Origin: JBJXFE01 sp046153875
GTDB taxonomy: Bacteria; Planctomycetota; Phycisphaerae; Phycisphaerales; UBA1924
DNA: 61,994 nt
NCBI GenBank assembly: GCA_046153875.1
Contig: JBJXFE010000046.1
Location: 1 to 61,994 of the forward strand
Reading direction: 5' to 3'
The first letter of the stretch is position 1; every line of letters starts with the position of its first letter. This document shows positions 11,801 to 20,636 of this stretch, in pieces. Position numbers and translations under genes: made by a program. The notes below the pieces were generated by a model, which saw only the letters and a program-made list of their open reading frames with translations, made no database searches and was not told the DNA's origin.

Positions 11801-12760
11801 TCAGCGTCCGCCGCGGCTGGCGATCGGGCCCGCCTCGGAGCCCGGTTCGGCCTGGACGTCCTCCGGGCCGATCTCGATCACCGTGCCCGTCTGAAGGGTC
11901 GGCTTGAAGACCTTCGGAGCGAAGAGGCCGGGGCTCCGCTCGGAGTCGATCTGGTCCTTGGCCTGGGATTCGTAGTCCGCCATGTCCGAGTTCTGGCCGA
12001 ACACGTCGAGCTGGGACTCCTGCCGGGCCCGGATGTCGGCCAGGCGGGCGGTGATCTGGTCGAGGCTGGCGGCCTGGTAGCGGCTGTGCTCGTCGATGGT
12101 CTGCTGGCGGTCCTTGAGCATGTCGATGAGCCGGTCGTTGCGGGCGATGGCGTCCACCTGCCGGTCGAGGTTCCAGAGTTGGGCCTGGAACTCGGCCCGC
12201 TCCTTCTGGAGCTTGTCGAGCAGCTTGGCCAGGCGGTCGCGCTGCTGGTTCAGGTAGCCCAGGTCACGCTCGATATCCGTCGCTTTGGAGTTGTAGGCCG
12301 AACAGACCTGAGCGATACGGTTGGCCTTGGCGTACGCCTGGTCGACGGCCAGGGAGTCGTCGCCGAAGCGGACCTTCACGACGGCGTAGGAGCCGCTCAG
12401 GCGGGTCTCCTCGGCCTTGGCGATCACGCTCTTGAGCTGCTGGACGTGCCCGTCGGTCATCATGACCACGCGCCGGCTCGTCTCGAGGTCGCGGTTGAGC
12501 TGTGTGATCTGCTCGCTGACCTCGGCCAGGTCGCCCTCGACCGCCGCGATGCGCTTGGGATACTGCCCCTCGAGGTCGCGGAGTTGCGACCGCAGCGCCA
12601 CAGGGTCCTTGATGTTCGAGTCGATGCACGTGTGGATCTTCGAGCGGGTCTGGTGGATGAACGCCCAGGTGCGGTGAGGGCCCGCCACAACCACGGCGGC
12701 CCCGCCCACCAGAGCGGTGATCACCCCGATGCGAACGACGTTCCTGCAAATCCCGGCCAT
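11801..12760 (-). CDS. Membrane-anchored coiled-coil protein of unknown function
   Basis: A 319-residue protein with one N-terminal hydrophobic helix (about residues 10-27, IGVITALVGGAAVVVAG). It is followed by long heptad-like helical stretches between about 60 and 255 rich in Gln, Glu, Arg and Leu, such as QQRDRLAKLLDKLQKERAEF. The last 60 residues are Pro/Gly-rich and likely unfolded. The start at ATG 12760 has GAGGAGT nearby; the longer frame adds a non-membrane leader. The gene is divergent from the sigma factor/kinase pair and upstream of mreB. It looks like a structural or scaffold membrane protein, loosely like phage-shock type coiled coils, but I cannot name a family. Confidence 0.75.
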   Translation of the reverse strand: MAGICRNVVRIGVITALVGGAAVVVAGPHRTWAFIHQTRSKIHTCIDSNIKDPVALRSQLRDLEGQYPKRIAAVEGDLAEVSEQITQLNRDLETSRRVVMMTDGHVQQLKSVIAKAEETRLSGSYAVVKVRFGDDSLAVDQAYAKANRIAQVCSAYNSKATDIERDLGYLNQQRDRLAKLLDKLQKERAEFQAQLWNLDRQVDAIARNDRLIDMLKDRQQTIDEHSRYQAASLDQITARLADIRARQESQLDVFGQNSDMADYESQAKDQIDSERSPGLFAPKVFKPTLQTGTVIEIGPEDVQAEPGSEAGPIASRGGR

Positions 12761-13044
12761 GGTGTGTACTCCTCGGGGCACCCGCGTTTCGTCGCGGCGT
12801 CCCGGGGGAAGTGGTTGGGGATCGAACGCGGCGGATTTCACTCCGATGAGGGCGAGAATCGCCCATCCTCGTTCCATTCGGCGCGGCCGCCGCGGCGCGT
12901 GGATCGGGAGTCCGTGTAACGTCCGGGAAGCAATGCCCGTATCCCCATGCGGGCGCGATAGGGCTGCGCAGGGGCGGGTCGTGGGGGTTTTCTTCGGGTG
13001 CGGGGTCGGTTGTCCGCTTTGGTCGTGGTATCCTCAAGGGCACG

Positions 13045-13794
13045 ATGCTGAACTCGATGACCACGAGCTTCGTCGCCCGGCTCAAGGCCAACGACGAGGC
13101 CGCATGGTTCGAGCTTTGGGAGACGTTCGGGCCCGTGATCCGGGCCCAGCTTTCCAAGTGGGGGAAGGGCCGCATCGGCGTCGAGACGGTGCGGGATTTG
13201 TCGCAGGAGACGCTGGCGGCCCTCTCGGACTCGATCGATCGCTACGACCCCGCCCGAGGGGCCCGATTCTCGACGTGGCTCCTGGCGATCGCCAAGCACG
13301 TCCTGGGCGATGAGATCGATCGACGGAATGCTCAGAAGCGCGGCTCGGGCAAGAAGTCCGGGTCGTTCGACGAGGCGTGGATGGCCTCCTCGAACGATTC
13401 GCCGGTGGATACGGCCTACGAGGCCGCGGTCTTCCGGGCAAAGGTCGAGGCGGCGATCCGCGTGGTCGAGAAGGAGTCGGATTTCACCGACTTCTCGATC
13501 TATCGGATGCGGGTGCTGGACGGGAAGAGTGGCAAGGACGTGGCCGCGGCCCTTGGGATGAGCGAGCCGACGGTCAGCCGCCGGCTGGCCAAGGTCCGGG
13601 AGCTGCTCCGCCGGCGGCTGGTCGAGACGATCCACACGTACAGCTTCACGCCCGACGAGCTCGCCGAGCCTGAGCGAAACGGGATCAACCTGAATCCCAC
13701 CAATGCCGACGACGCGCTGTTCGACGAGAGCATCGCGGAGATCTACCACCGGCAACTGGAGCTCCGGCTCCGGGAGCGGGCGACGGCGGGGTAA
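13045..13794 (+). CDS. ECF-type RNA polymerase sigma factor
   Basis: A 249-residue sigma-70 family protein. Region 2 lies near residues 10-95 with LSQETLAALSDSIDRYDPA and FSTWLLAIAKHVLGDEIDRR. Region 4 lies near 150-195 with the helix-turn-helix GKDVAAALGMSEPTVSRRL. Extra residues link the two regions and a 50-residue C-terminal extension follows region 4, longer than plain ECF factors. AAGG lies 7 bases before the ATG. The kinase gene begins 58 bases downstream on the same strand, so sigma factor and kinase are probably cotranscribed. This suggests control by phosphorylation, as is known for planctomycete ECF groups linked to Ser/Thr kinases. No anti-sigma factor gene is seen. Confidence 0.88.
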   Translation: MLNSMTTSFVARLKANDEAAWFELWETFGPVIRAQLSKWGKGRIGVETVRDLSQETLAALSDSIDRYDPARGARFSTWLLAIAKHVLGDEIDRRNAQKRGSGKKSGSFDEAWMASSNDSPVDTAYEAAVFRAKVEAAIRVVEKESDFTDFSIYRMRVLDGKSGKDVAAALGMSEPTVSRRLAKVRELLRRRLVETIHTYSFTPDELAEPERNGINLNPTNADDALFDESIAEIYHRQLELRLRERATAG

Positions 13795-13852
13795 GTCACG
13801 ACCCCGCCGACGGGCTCCGGCGTAGGAGCGACGGCGCGGGAGGGTTCGACCC

Positions 13853-16429
13853 ATGGCTGGAACGATGATCGCGGTGCTGGCGTCGGTGCTGGCGGTCGCG
13901 CTGGCGGTGCTCATCGTGATGTTCGTGCTCGTCCCGATCTTCAAGGGGGTCGGGTGGGGCGTGCGTCACGTGTTCGCGTTTATCACCGGAGAGATCGGCG
14001 ACGTGCTGCGCATCGTCGGGGCGGTCATCACCAACGTGGTGCTGATCCCGCTGACGGTGGCCAGCGTGGTCATCGGGCGGTGGTCCGCGTCGGCCCATTA
14101 CGGGCGGGCGATCCAGTCCGAGTTCAAGACCATCGGGATGTGCATCTACCGGATCGCGCTGGGGCACCCGGCACGGTTTCTGTGCCTCTCGGCGCTCACG
14201 GAGGGGATCGAACGGCGGCTGCCCGAGGTCGTCGCGGTCGCGCCCGGCGCGGACAAGCCCGCCAAGGCGCGGGCCGGTCAGTTCGACGGGTACACGATCG
14301 TCGGGTCGCTGCCGGGCGGGGGCTCGGGCGGTCGCCTGTATGTCGCGGAGCCCGACGAGCTGAAGAAAGCCGGATTCGCCCGCAACGGACAGCCCGACGT
14401 TGAGCAGGTGGTCATCAAGGCCTTCTCGCTGCGCGACGGGTCGAGCCTGCCGCAGATCGTGCGGGAGAGCCGGGCGCTGGACGCGGCGAAGAAGCTCGGG
14501 CTGGTTCTCGAGCATGAGCTGAACGACGAGCGGTTCTTCTACATCACGAAGTTCATCCCCGGCGAGTCGCTGGGGCTCGTCACGCAGCGGCTCCACGCCC
14601 AGAGCCCGAGCGACGGGCTCGACACGAACCACCTCCGCGTGGCGCTCGGGTACGGGGCGGACCTGCTCCGCACGCTCGACGCCTACCACCGAGGCGGGCT
14701 GTGGCACAAGGACGTCAAGCCCGACAACATCATCGTGGATGGTCGCGCGGCCCACCTCGTGGACTTCGGGCTCATCACGCCGATGCGCTCGGCGATGACG
14801 CTGACCACGCACGGCACCGAGTATTTCCGCGACCCGGAGATGGTGCGGTTGGCGCTCAAGGGCGTGAAGGTCCACCAGGTGGACGGCGCGAAGTTCGACC
14901 TCTACGCGGCCGGTGCGGTGCTCTTCTCGGTCATCGAGAACTCGTTCCCCGCGCACGGCGGGCTCTCGCAGGTCACGCGCAAGTGCCCCGACGCCCTGCG
15001 CTGGATCGTCCGCCGCGCCATGACCGACTATGACCGGCGCTACCCCTCCGTCGCGATGATGCTCGCCGACGTCGAGACGGTGCGCCTGGCCGCGGACCCG
15101 TTCACGGTGCGCCCGGCGGACCTGCCCAGCGTGCGCGAAGGCGACCCGATGATCGTCGAGACGCTCGCCCAGGACCCGCTCGCGGCCGTAGGTGTTTCGC
15201 CCGCGGCGGCGGCGGTCGGCATGGCGGGCGCGGGCATGGCCGGGATGGGTGCTCCGGGCGTCGCGGCGGCGGCGGCGGGGGCCGCGGCGATGGGCGCGAT
15301 GGGCGCCGCACCGGCTCCCGGCGCGGCGGCGCCTCCTCCCGGGCGCTCGCGTCCGCGCATCCGCGTGGCACACTGGTGGTCGGGGCGGTACCAGGCGGAT
15401 GCACCGCCGGGTCAGCCCGCAAACCCTCAGCCCGAAGCCGGATCGAAGGGTTTCGTCTTCACCGCCGGTATGCGCGGCGGCAAGCCGTTCTTCAACATCG
15501 ATCGCGGGCAGGACGGGGGCGCGTCCCAGGTGAATGTCGCGGGGTCGCCCCAGCCGCCGCGCGCGGCGCGCGTGCGTCATGCCGTGCATCGTTCGGCGGG
15601 CGACCAGCTTAAGAGCGCGCACGCCCGTGTCCAGGCGGCGCGTGAGCGCGCACGCCTGAAGATGGAATCGCGGCGCGCCCGCCGCCAGGAGGTGCACGGC
15701 GCGGGGTTCCAGAACGGGTTCAATCCCGGTGTGGCCGCGGCGCTCTTCGTGTTCCTTGGCGCGTGCGTCGCGATGGTCGGCGGCGTGATGTTCATGGCGC
15801 GTCAGGGGAATACCCGCGTCATGCACGAGATCACCACGGGCCCGGACGGCGGCGAGCTGATCGGCGCGGCCCACATGGACCTGCCCGCGCCGGCGCCCGT
15901 CGCCGCCGCAGAGCCCCCGCGGGCGCCCCACGCCCCCGCGCCCGACCCGGAGCGCTCGCGCCCGCGGGTCGAGCTTGTTTCCCCCGCGGCGACCATCACC
16001 GCGCCGGCGGACGCACGGGTGATGTTCCTGACCGAGCTCCTGCCGCCGCAGCCGGAGACCACCGCGCGAACGATCGAGTCGGTCCGTGACCGTCTGGCCG
16101 CGGCCGGATTCACGCTGATCGGCAACTTCTGGGGCAACCCCGCGGCGGGTGAGGAGCTCGAAGAGCAGAACACGCTGGAAACGTCGCTCCGCACCGAGCG
16201 CGGCGTGGCGCCGCTGGAATCCGACGAGACGCGCCGCCTGGTCGGACGCTGGCTCGCGGCCGAGAACGCCGCGGACCTGCTGGTCTGGCTCGAGGCGAGC
16301 AAGCAGAGCCCGTCGGGCGTGCGGGCGCACCTGTTCGTGCCGGCGCTGGACCCGGAGTCGGACGGCCCGGGCGTCGCGCGGGCGGAGCGGATGCGATCGC
16401 TGGTGCAGCGGTCGCTGGGGACGAAGTGA
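13853..16429 (+). CDS. Membrane-bound Ser/Thr protein kinase with C-terminal extracytoplasmic region
   Basis: An 858-residue protein. Two N-terminal hydrophobic helices (about 5-28 and 50-75) precede a kinase domain from about 143 to 420. The domain has a Gly-rich loop (SLPGGGSGGRLY), the ATP-anchoring lysine K189 in VVIKAFSL, the catalytic loop HKDVKPDN with D287 and N292, and D304-F-G. An Ala/Gly/Pro-rich linker (about 445-505) leads to a third membrane helix near 625-645. A C-terminal domain of about 210 residues follows, with a unit around TARTIESVRDRLAAAGFTLIG. GGGAGGG precedes the ATG. Being linked to the sigma factor at 13045, it may relay an envelope signal to transcription. The target and the ligand are not visible from sequence. 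Confidence 0.9.
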   Translation: MAGTMIAVLASVLAVALAVLIVMFVLVPIFKGVGWGVRHVFAFITGEIGDVLRIVGAVITNVVLIPLTVASVVIGRWSASAHYGRAIQSEFKTIGMCIYRIALGHPARFLCLSALTEGIERRLPEVVAVAPGADKPAKARAGQFDGYTIVGSLPGGGSGGRLYVAEPDELKKAGFARNGQPDVEQVVIKAFSLRDGSSLPQIVRESRALDAAKKLGLVLEHELNDERFFYITKFIPGESLGLVTQRLHAQSPSDGLDTNHLRVALGYGADLLRTLDAYHRGGLWHKDVKPDNIIVDGRAAHLVDFGLITPMRSAMTLTTHGTEYFRDPEMVRLALKGVKVHQVDGAKFDLYAAGAVLFSVIENSFPAHGGLSQVTRKCPDALRWIVRRAMTDYDRRYPSVAMMLADVETVRLAADPFTVRPADLPSVREGDPMIVETLAQDPLAAVGVSPAAAAVGMAGAGMAGMGAPGVAAAAAGAAAMGAMGAAPAPGAAAPPPGRSRPRIRVAHWWSGRYQADAPPGQPANPQPEAGSKGFVFTAGMRGGKPFFNIDRGQDGGASQVNVAGSPQPPRAARVRHAVHRSAGDQLKSAHARVQAARERARLKMESRRARRQEVHGAGFQNGFNPGVAAALFVFLGACVAMVGGVMFMARQGNTRVMHEITTGPDGGELIGAAHMDLPAPAPVAAAEPPRAPHAPAPDPERSRPRVELVSPAATITAPADARVMFLTELLPPQPETTARTIESVRDRLAAAGFTLIGNFWGNPAAGEELEEQNTLETSLRTERGVAPLESDETRRLVGRWLAAENAADLLVWLEASKQSPSGVRAHLFVPALDPESDGPGVARAERMRSLVQRSLGTK

Positions 16430-16517
16430 CGCCCGGCGCGGATTCACGGTGTGCCGCGTACCGTCGCCCCCACACCCCACCACCACCGAGCATCGTTGCC
16501 TCCGCGAACGCCCTGAA

Positions 16518-17543
16518 TCAAGCTTCGTTCGAGAGTTTCGCCAGCGCATCGAGCGTGCGAGCCGCGGCACCGGAGTCGATCGCGGTCGCGGCGAGCGGCA
16601 GGCCTCTTCTGATGTCAGCGGCTGCCCCCGCGACGGTCAGCGCCGCGGCGGCATTGAGCAGCACGATGTCACGGGGCGGGCCGCACTCGCCCTCGAACAC
16701 ACGGCGAATCAGAGCCGCGGACTCGGCGGCGCTCGGCACGGCCAACTCTGCGAGAGAGGCCCGCGGCATGCCGAGCGACGCGGGATCAAACTCCGCGATG
16801 GTGATGCGTTCGCCTTCGACGCTGCCGATGACCGATGGGCCGGAGAGTGTCAGCTCGTCGATGCCGTCCGACCCGTGGACGACCATGGCCCGCTCGGCGC
16901 CGAGGTCCGCCAGCGTCCGCGCGATGAGCGGGACGAGCCGCGCGTCGTACACGCCCATGAGCTGGCGGCGGGCGCCGGCCGGATTTGTCAGCGGCCCGAG
17001 CAGATTGAAGATCGTGGGGAACCCGAGCGACTTGCGCGGGCCCGCGGCGTGCTTCATCGCGGGGTGGTGGTGGACGGCGAAGCAGAAGCACACGCCGACC
17101 TCGCGCAGGCACCTGGACTGCAGTTCCGGCGGCGCATCCACGCGCACACCCAGCGTCTGGAGCACGTCCGCAGAACCGCGACCGGTGCGAGACCGCCCCC
17201 CGTGCTTGGCGACGTGGACCCGCCCCGGCGCTGCGGCGGCCGCGGTGATCGCCACGGCGGTAGAGATGTTGAACGTCTTGGCGGCTCCGCCGGTGCCGCA
17301 AGTGTCGATCAGGCCCGGCACGCCGTCGGCCTGTACCTTCGTCGAATGCCGGCGCATCACGCGGGCTGCCCCGAGCAGCTCCTCCGCGGTCACCCCGCGG
17401 GACTGGATCAGCGACAGCATCGCGCCGATCTGGGCTTCATCCAGGGTGCCCGCGAGCAGATCCTCGAATACCGCCTCGGCCTCGACGGGGGCGAGGGTCC
17501 GGCCGGAAAGCAGCGACTTGAGCACGTCCTGGATCGGGGGCAC
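16518..17543 (-). CDS. trpD: Anthranilate phosphoribosyltransferase
   Basis: Transfers phosphoribose from PRPP to anthranilate in tryptophan synthesis. It has 341 residues, the usual length. The helical N-terminal domain is followed by the PRPP-binding DTCGTGGAAKTFNIST near residue 80. Further landmarks are KHGGRSRTGRGSADVL near 113-128 and the conserved NLLGPLTNPA. The start is GTG at 17543 (MPPIQDVLKSLLSGRTL) without a clear Shine-Dalgarno. It stands alone here, away from other trp genes, convergent with the kinase gene and divergent from the Pro/Gly-repeat gene. Confidence 0.95.
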   Translation of the reverse strand: MPPIQDVLKSLLSGRTLAPVEAEAVFEDLLAGTLDEAQIGAMLSLIQSRGVTAEELLGAARVMRRHSTKVQADGVPGLIDTCGTGGAAKTFNISTAVAITAAAAAPGRVHVAKHGGRSRTGRGSADVLQTLGVRVDAPPELQSRCLREVGVCFCFAVHHHPAMKHAAGPRKSLGFPTIFNLLGPLTNPAGARRQLMGVYDARLVPLIARTLADLGAERAMVVHGSDGIDELTLSGPSVIGSVEGERITIAEFDPASLGMPRASLAELAVPSAAESAALIRRVFEGECGPPRDIVLLNAAAALTVAGAAADIRRGLPLAATAIDSGAAARTLDALAKLSNEA

Positions 17544-17593
17544 GATCGTAGGATATCGGGAGGATCACGCGCGGAACTGAGCGGCACGGAAGC

Positions 17594-20500
17594 ATGACAA
17601 CCGCGGCCCGACAGGTTCATGTGGTGGCGCGGCGCGCGGCCCGGCGGGCGCTGGGACGCGACATCGTCGCGGTCGGCGGGCCCGTGCTGCTCGCGGGGGC
17701 GGGCATTGCGGCAGCGCTCGTCGCTGCGGATCGGCTGACGGGCGGCTTGGCCGCGTGGCCGGTGCTGGTCGGCGCGCCGATCGCGGCGGCGCTGGTCGGC
17801 ACGATCGCGTGGTGCTGGATGCGCCGGGTCGAGCCGGTGGCGGCGGCGACGGAAGTTGATCAGGCCCTGGGTCTGAAGGACGCGCTCTCCTCGGCGCTGG
17901 AGCTGGGCGACACGCGGCGCGAAGACCCGGCGTTCACAGCGTGGGCCGTGCGCGACGGCGGGGCTGTCGCGGCGACGGTGCGGCTGCGCCAGGCGATCCC
18001 GATCCGCGCGGGATGGACGTGGTGGGCGTGGCCGCTCACCGCGGCGGCGAGCGTGGCTGGGGCGCTGTTCCTTCCCGCACTCGCGTGGTCCACCGACGCG
18101 CCGGCCGTCGCCGGGGTTGAGGCCCGCGACCGCGCGACGGCGATCGTCGAGCAAGCCGTGCAGGCCGCCCGCGAGGTGAACGAAGCGGAGACGCGCGACA
18201 TCGCCACGCCCGAGCAGCTGCGCGTGCTCGAGGAACTCCAGTCGCAGTTGAGCAGGGGCGACACCGACCCGGACGCCGCGATCGTGCGCGCCGCCTCAGA
18301 ACTCGACGAGCTCGCGCGCCGTCTCGACCAGGACAGTGAGCAGCAGCGCCTGGAGCGCGACGCCCTGGCCCGGCGACTCGCGTCCGCCGCGGGGGGGCGC
18401 GGCGAAGCCGGAGACAGCGCCGACGGCGGCGCCGAAGGCGAGGATGCCGAGGCCTCGGCGACCGAGTCGCTCGCCGAGGCCCTGGAGCGGGGCGACCTCG
18501 TCGCGGCCCAGGAAGCCGTGGAGAAACTCGCGCAAGAGGCCCCCTCGTGGACGCCCGAGCAGCGCGAGCGCTTCGCACGCGACCTGGAGCGCCTCGCCGA
18601 GCGGATGAACCCGACGCGTGACGCGCCTCCCGCCGGCGAACCCGGGGACCCGGGAATCCACCCTCCCGCGGGCCAGCCCCCGAGCGAAGCGCCCGACGCC
18701 GGATCGGGCGAACAGCCGCCCGGCGATCCCGCTCAGGCCCCGCCCCGCACGCCCACGGACCCCGCGCGTCCGCAGGATGCGCCACCACCCGCGGTGGACC
18801 CCGCCGCCGGCGGTCCCACGAAGCCGCGGGAGCCGCAACCGCCCAACGCGACTAATCCTGAGCAATCACCCGAGAAACCATCGGCTCAACCGCAGCGCGA
18901 GCCGTTCAGCGAGCGCACACGCGAGGACCTTGAGAGACAGGGCCTGACCCCCGAGCAGCAGCGCGAACTCCAGACGCCCGGGTCATCCGAGGACGTGCAA
19001 CGCGAACTGGAGCGGCGCGGCATGAGCCCTGATGCGGCGCGCCGACTCGCCGAACGTGTGACGCGGGAGAACCGCGAACGCCAGGCGCAGGAGTCCGCTC
19101 GCGAGCGCATGGGCGAGATACAGCGGTCGCTGAAAGACGCCGCCAAGGACGTCAGTGAGGGGCAGGATCGTCCGCAGCAGAACCCCAAGGGCGGGAAACC
19201 CCAGAACCCTGGCCAGAAGCCTCAGGGGGATCAGACGCGGCCGGGTGGTGAACAGCCTCAGAAGCCCGATCCACGCGGCCAGGACTCCGACCAGCCGGGC
19301 CCGAGGCCCGGCGATCGACCCGAGCCCAGCCCCGGCGAGCGACCGGGCGACCAACCGGGCGAACAGGCCACCGAAAAACCCGGCGACAAGCCAACTGGCA
19401 AACCGGGTGACAAGCCGGGCGAAGAGCCGGGTCAGAAGCCCGGTGAGCAGCCCGGTGAGCAGCCCGGTACTCAACCCCAGCCGAAGCCTGGCGATCAGCC
19501 CGGCGGCGAGCCGCAATCGAAGCCCGGTGGCCAACCCGGTGCCCAGCCCGGCACCCGGCCCCAGCCCAAGCCCGGTGAGCAGCCCGGCAGCCAACCCGGC
19601 AGCCAGCCCGGAAACGAACCGGGAGGCAAGCCAACTCCGCGCCCCGGTGACCAGCCGCAGCCGGGCGAATCACCCGGACAGCAACCCGGTTCGCAACCGC
19701 AGCCCGGAACTCAGCCTCAGGCGGGTGATCAGCCCGGTTCAAAGCCCGGCGATCAGCCGTCACCCCAGCCGGGCCAGCAACCGAGCCAGCAGCCTGGCAA
19801 CCAACCGGGTGATCGACCGACTCCTCGACCGGATGGGGCGCCGGGAAGCGAGCCCCGCCCTCAACCCGGGGATGACCAGCGCCCCGGAAGCCGCCCCGGC
19901 GAGCAACCCGGCAACCAGCCGGGCAGCGAGCCAGGCGCCCAGCCCGGCGAGGCACCGACTCCGACGCCGCGCGAAGGGCAAGGGCAAAGACCCGGCGGCG
20001 CCAATCCCGATGACCCGAACTCTCCCGGCGAGGAACCGCCCCGCGGCCTCGAGGGCCTGCGCGAAACGATCAAACGCGGGGCCGACCGCCAGCGCGGAGC
20101 GGAGCGAAATCTCGAGCAGTCCGAGCGACTGCGCCGGCAAGCCGAGGAGATGCTCCGACAGGCATCGCCGGAGGAACGCGAACGGCACGAACGCTGGGCG
20201 CGCTACCTCGCGGATGAACGCGGCGACGACGGCGAAAGACCGGCGCCGGGTTCGGGCCCGCGCCTCCCCGATCGGCCGCCGACGCCGCCCTCGGGCTCGC
20301 GATTCCGCGATGAGCCCGTGGACGCCCGCCGACCCGCCCGGGGCGAACAGCCCCGCGAGAGCGTCGTCGCCCAGTGGTTCAGCGAGGAGGCACCCGATCG
20401 CGCCGCCGCCCCGGGGCGCGCGACGATGGACGACCACATCCGCGGCGCGGCCGCGGCCGCGGAGAGGGCCATCGAGCAGCAGGTCGTGCCCGGACGGCAC

Positions 20501-20605
20501 AGCGATTTCGTCCGGCGGGTGTTCCGGCGCTACGCCGATCGGACGGCGGGCGGGGCCGGCGGCGCGAGGCCCTCCCCCACCACCCTGCCGCCGAGCAAAC
20601 CGTGA
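17594..20605 (+). CDS. Membrane protein with long Pro/Gly-rich repeat (DUF4175-like layout)
   Basis: A 1003-residue protein. Two hydrophobic pairs at the N-terminus (about 25-50 and 55-75) and a further helix near 140-165 are followed by a charged helical region. A repeat of about 225 residues (roughly 567-793) is then built from units like xQPG, KPGD and EQPG. The last 200 residues are Arg/Glu-rich helical segments (RQAEEMLRQASPEERERHER) ending with a Pro tail. The layout of N-terminal membrane helices plus a long helical, low-complexity tail resembles DUF4175-type proteins found beside VWA/Bat genes. The next gene is a VWA protein 31 bases away, which fits that context. GGAAG precedes the ATG. 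No enzymatic motif is visible. Confidence 0.75.
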   Translation: MTTAARQVHVVARRAARRALGRDIVAVGGPVLLAGAGIAAALVAADRLTGGLAAWPVLVGAPIAAALVGTIAWCWMRRVEPVAAATEVDQALGLKDALSSALELGDTRREDPAFTAWAVRDGGAVAATVRLRQAIPIRAGWTWWAWPLTAAASVAGALFLPALAWSTDAPAVAGVEARDRATAIVEQAVQAAREVNEAETRDIATPEQLRVLEELQSQLSRGDTDPDAAIVRAASELDELARRLDQDSEQQRLERDALARRLASAAGGRGEAGDSADGGAEGEDAEASATESLAEALERGDLVAAQEAVEKLAQEAPSWTPEQRERFARDLERLAERMNPTRDAPPAGEPGDPGIHPPAGQPPSEAPDAGSGEQPPGDPAQAPPRTPTDPARPQDAPPPAVDPAAGGPTKPREPQPPNATNPEQSPEKPSAQPQREPFSERTREDLERQGLTPEQQRELQTPGSSEDVQRELERRGMSPDAARRLAERVTRENRERQAQESARERMGEIQRSLKDAAKDVSEGQDRPQQNPKGGKPQNPGQKPQGDQTRPGGEQPQKPDPRGQDSDQPGPRPGDRPEPSPGERPGDQPGEQATEKPGDKPTGKPGDKPGEEPGQKPGEQPGEQPGTQPQPKPGDQPGGEPQSKPGGQPGAQPGTRPQPKPGEQPGSQPGSQPGNEPGGKPTPRPGDQPQPGESPGQQPGSQPQPGTQPQAGDQPGSKPGDQPSPQPGQQPSQQPGNQPGDRPTPRPDGAPGSEPRPQPGDDQRPGSRPGEQPGNQPGSEPGAQPGEAPTPTPREGQGQRPGGANPDDPNSPGEEPPRGLEGLRETIKRGADRQRGAERNLEQSERLRRQAEEMLRQASPEERERHERWARYLADERGDDGERPAPGSGPRLPDRPPTPPSGSRFRDEPVDARRPARGEQPRESVVAQWFSEEAPDRAAAPGRATMDDHIRGAAAAAERAIEQQVVPGRHSDFVRRVFRRYADRTAGGAGGARPSPTTLPPSKP
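19294..19971 (+). repeat. Pro/Gly-rich tetrapeptide-like coding repeat
   Basis: About 680 bases encoding an imperfect chain of units ending in PG, most often xQPG or KPGD, with a 12-base periodicity. The DNA repeat also keeps a second frame free of stops, so a false long frame runs over it and into the next gene. Confidence 0.8.
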
Positions 20606-20636
20606 CGCCGGTCTTGAACCGGGTGTGAGTGGAGCC

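Noticed and set aside
19155..20636. A long open frame before the VWA start, in a different frame from the Pro/Gly-repeat gene
   Set aside because: The repeated DNA keeps this frame free of stops. The translation is Ser/Arg/Asn-rich noise, while the other frame gives the regular Pro/Gly repeat and ends properly before the VWA gene.
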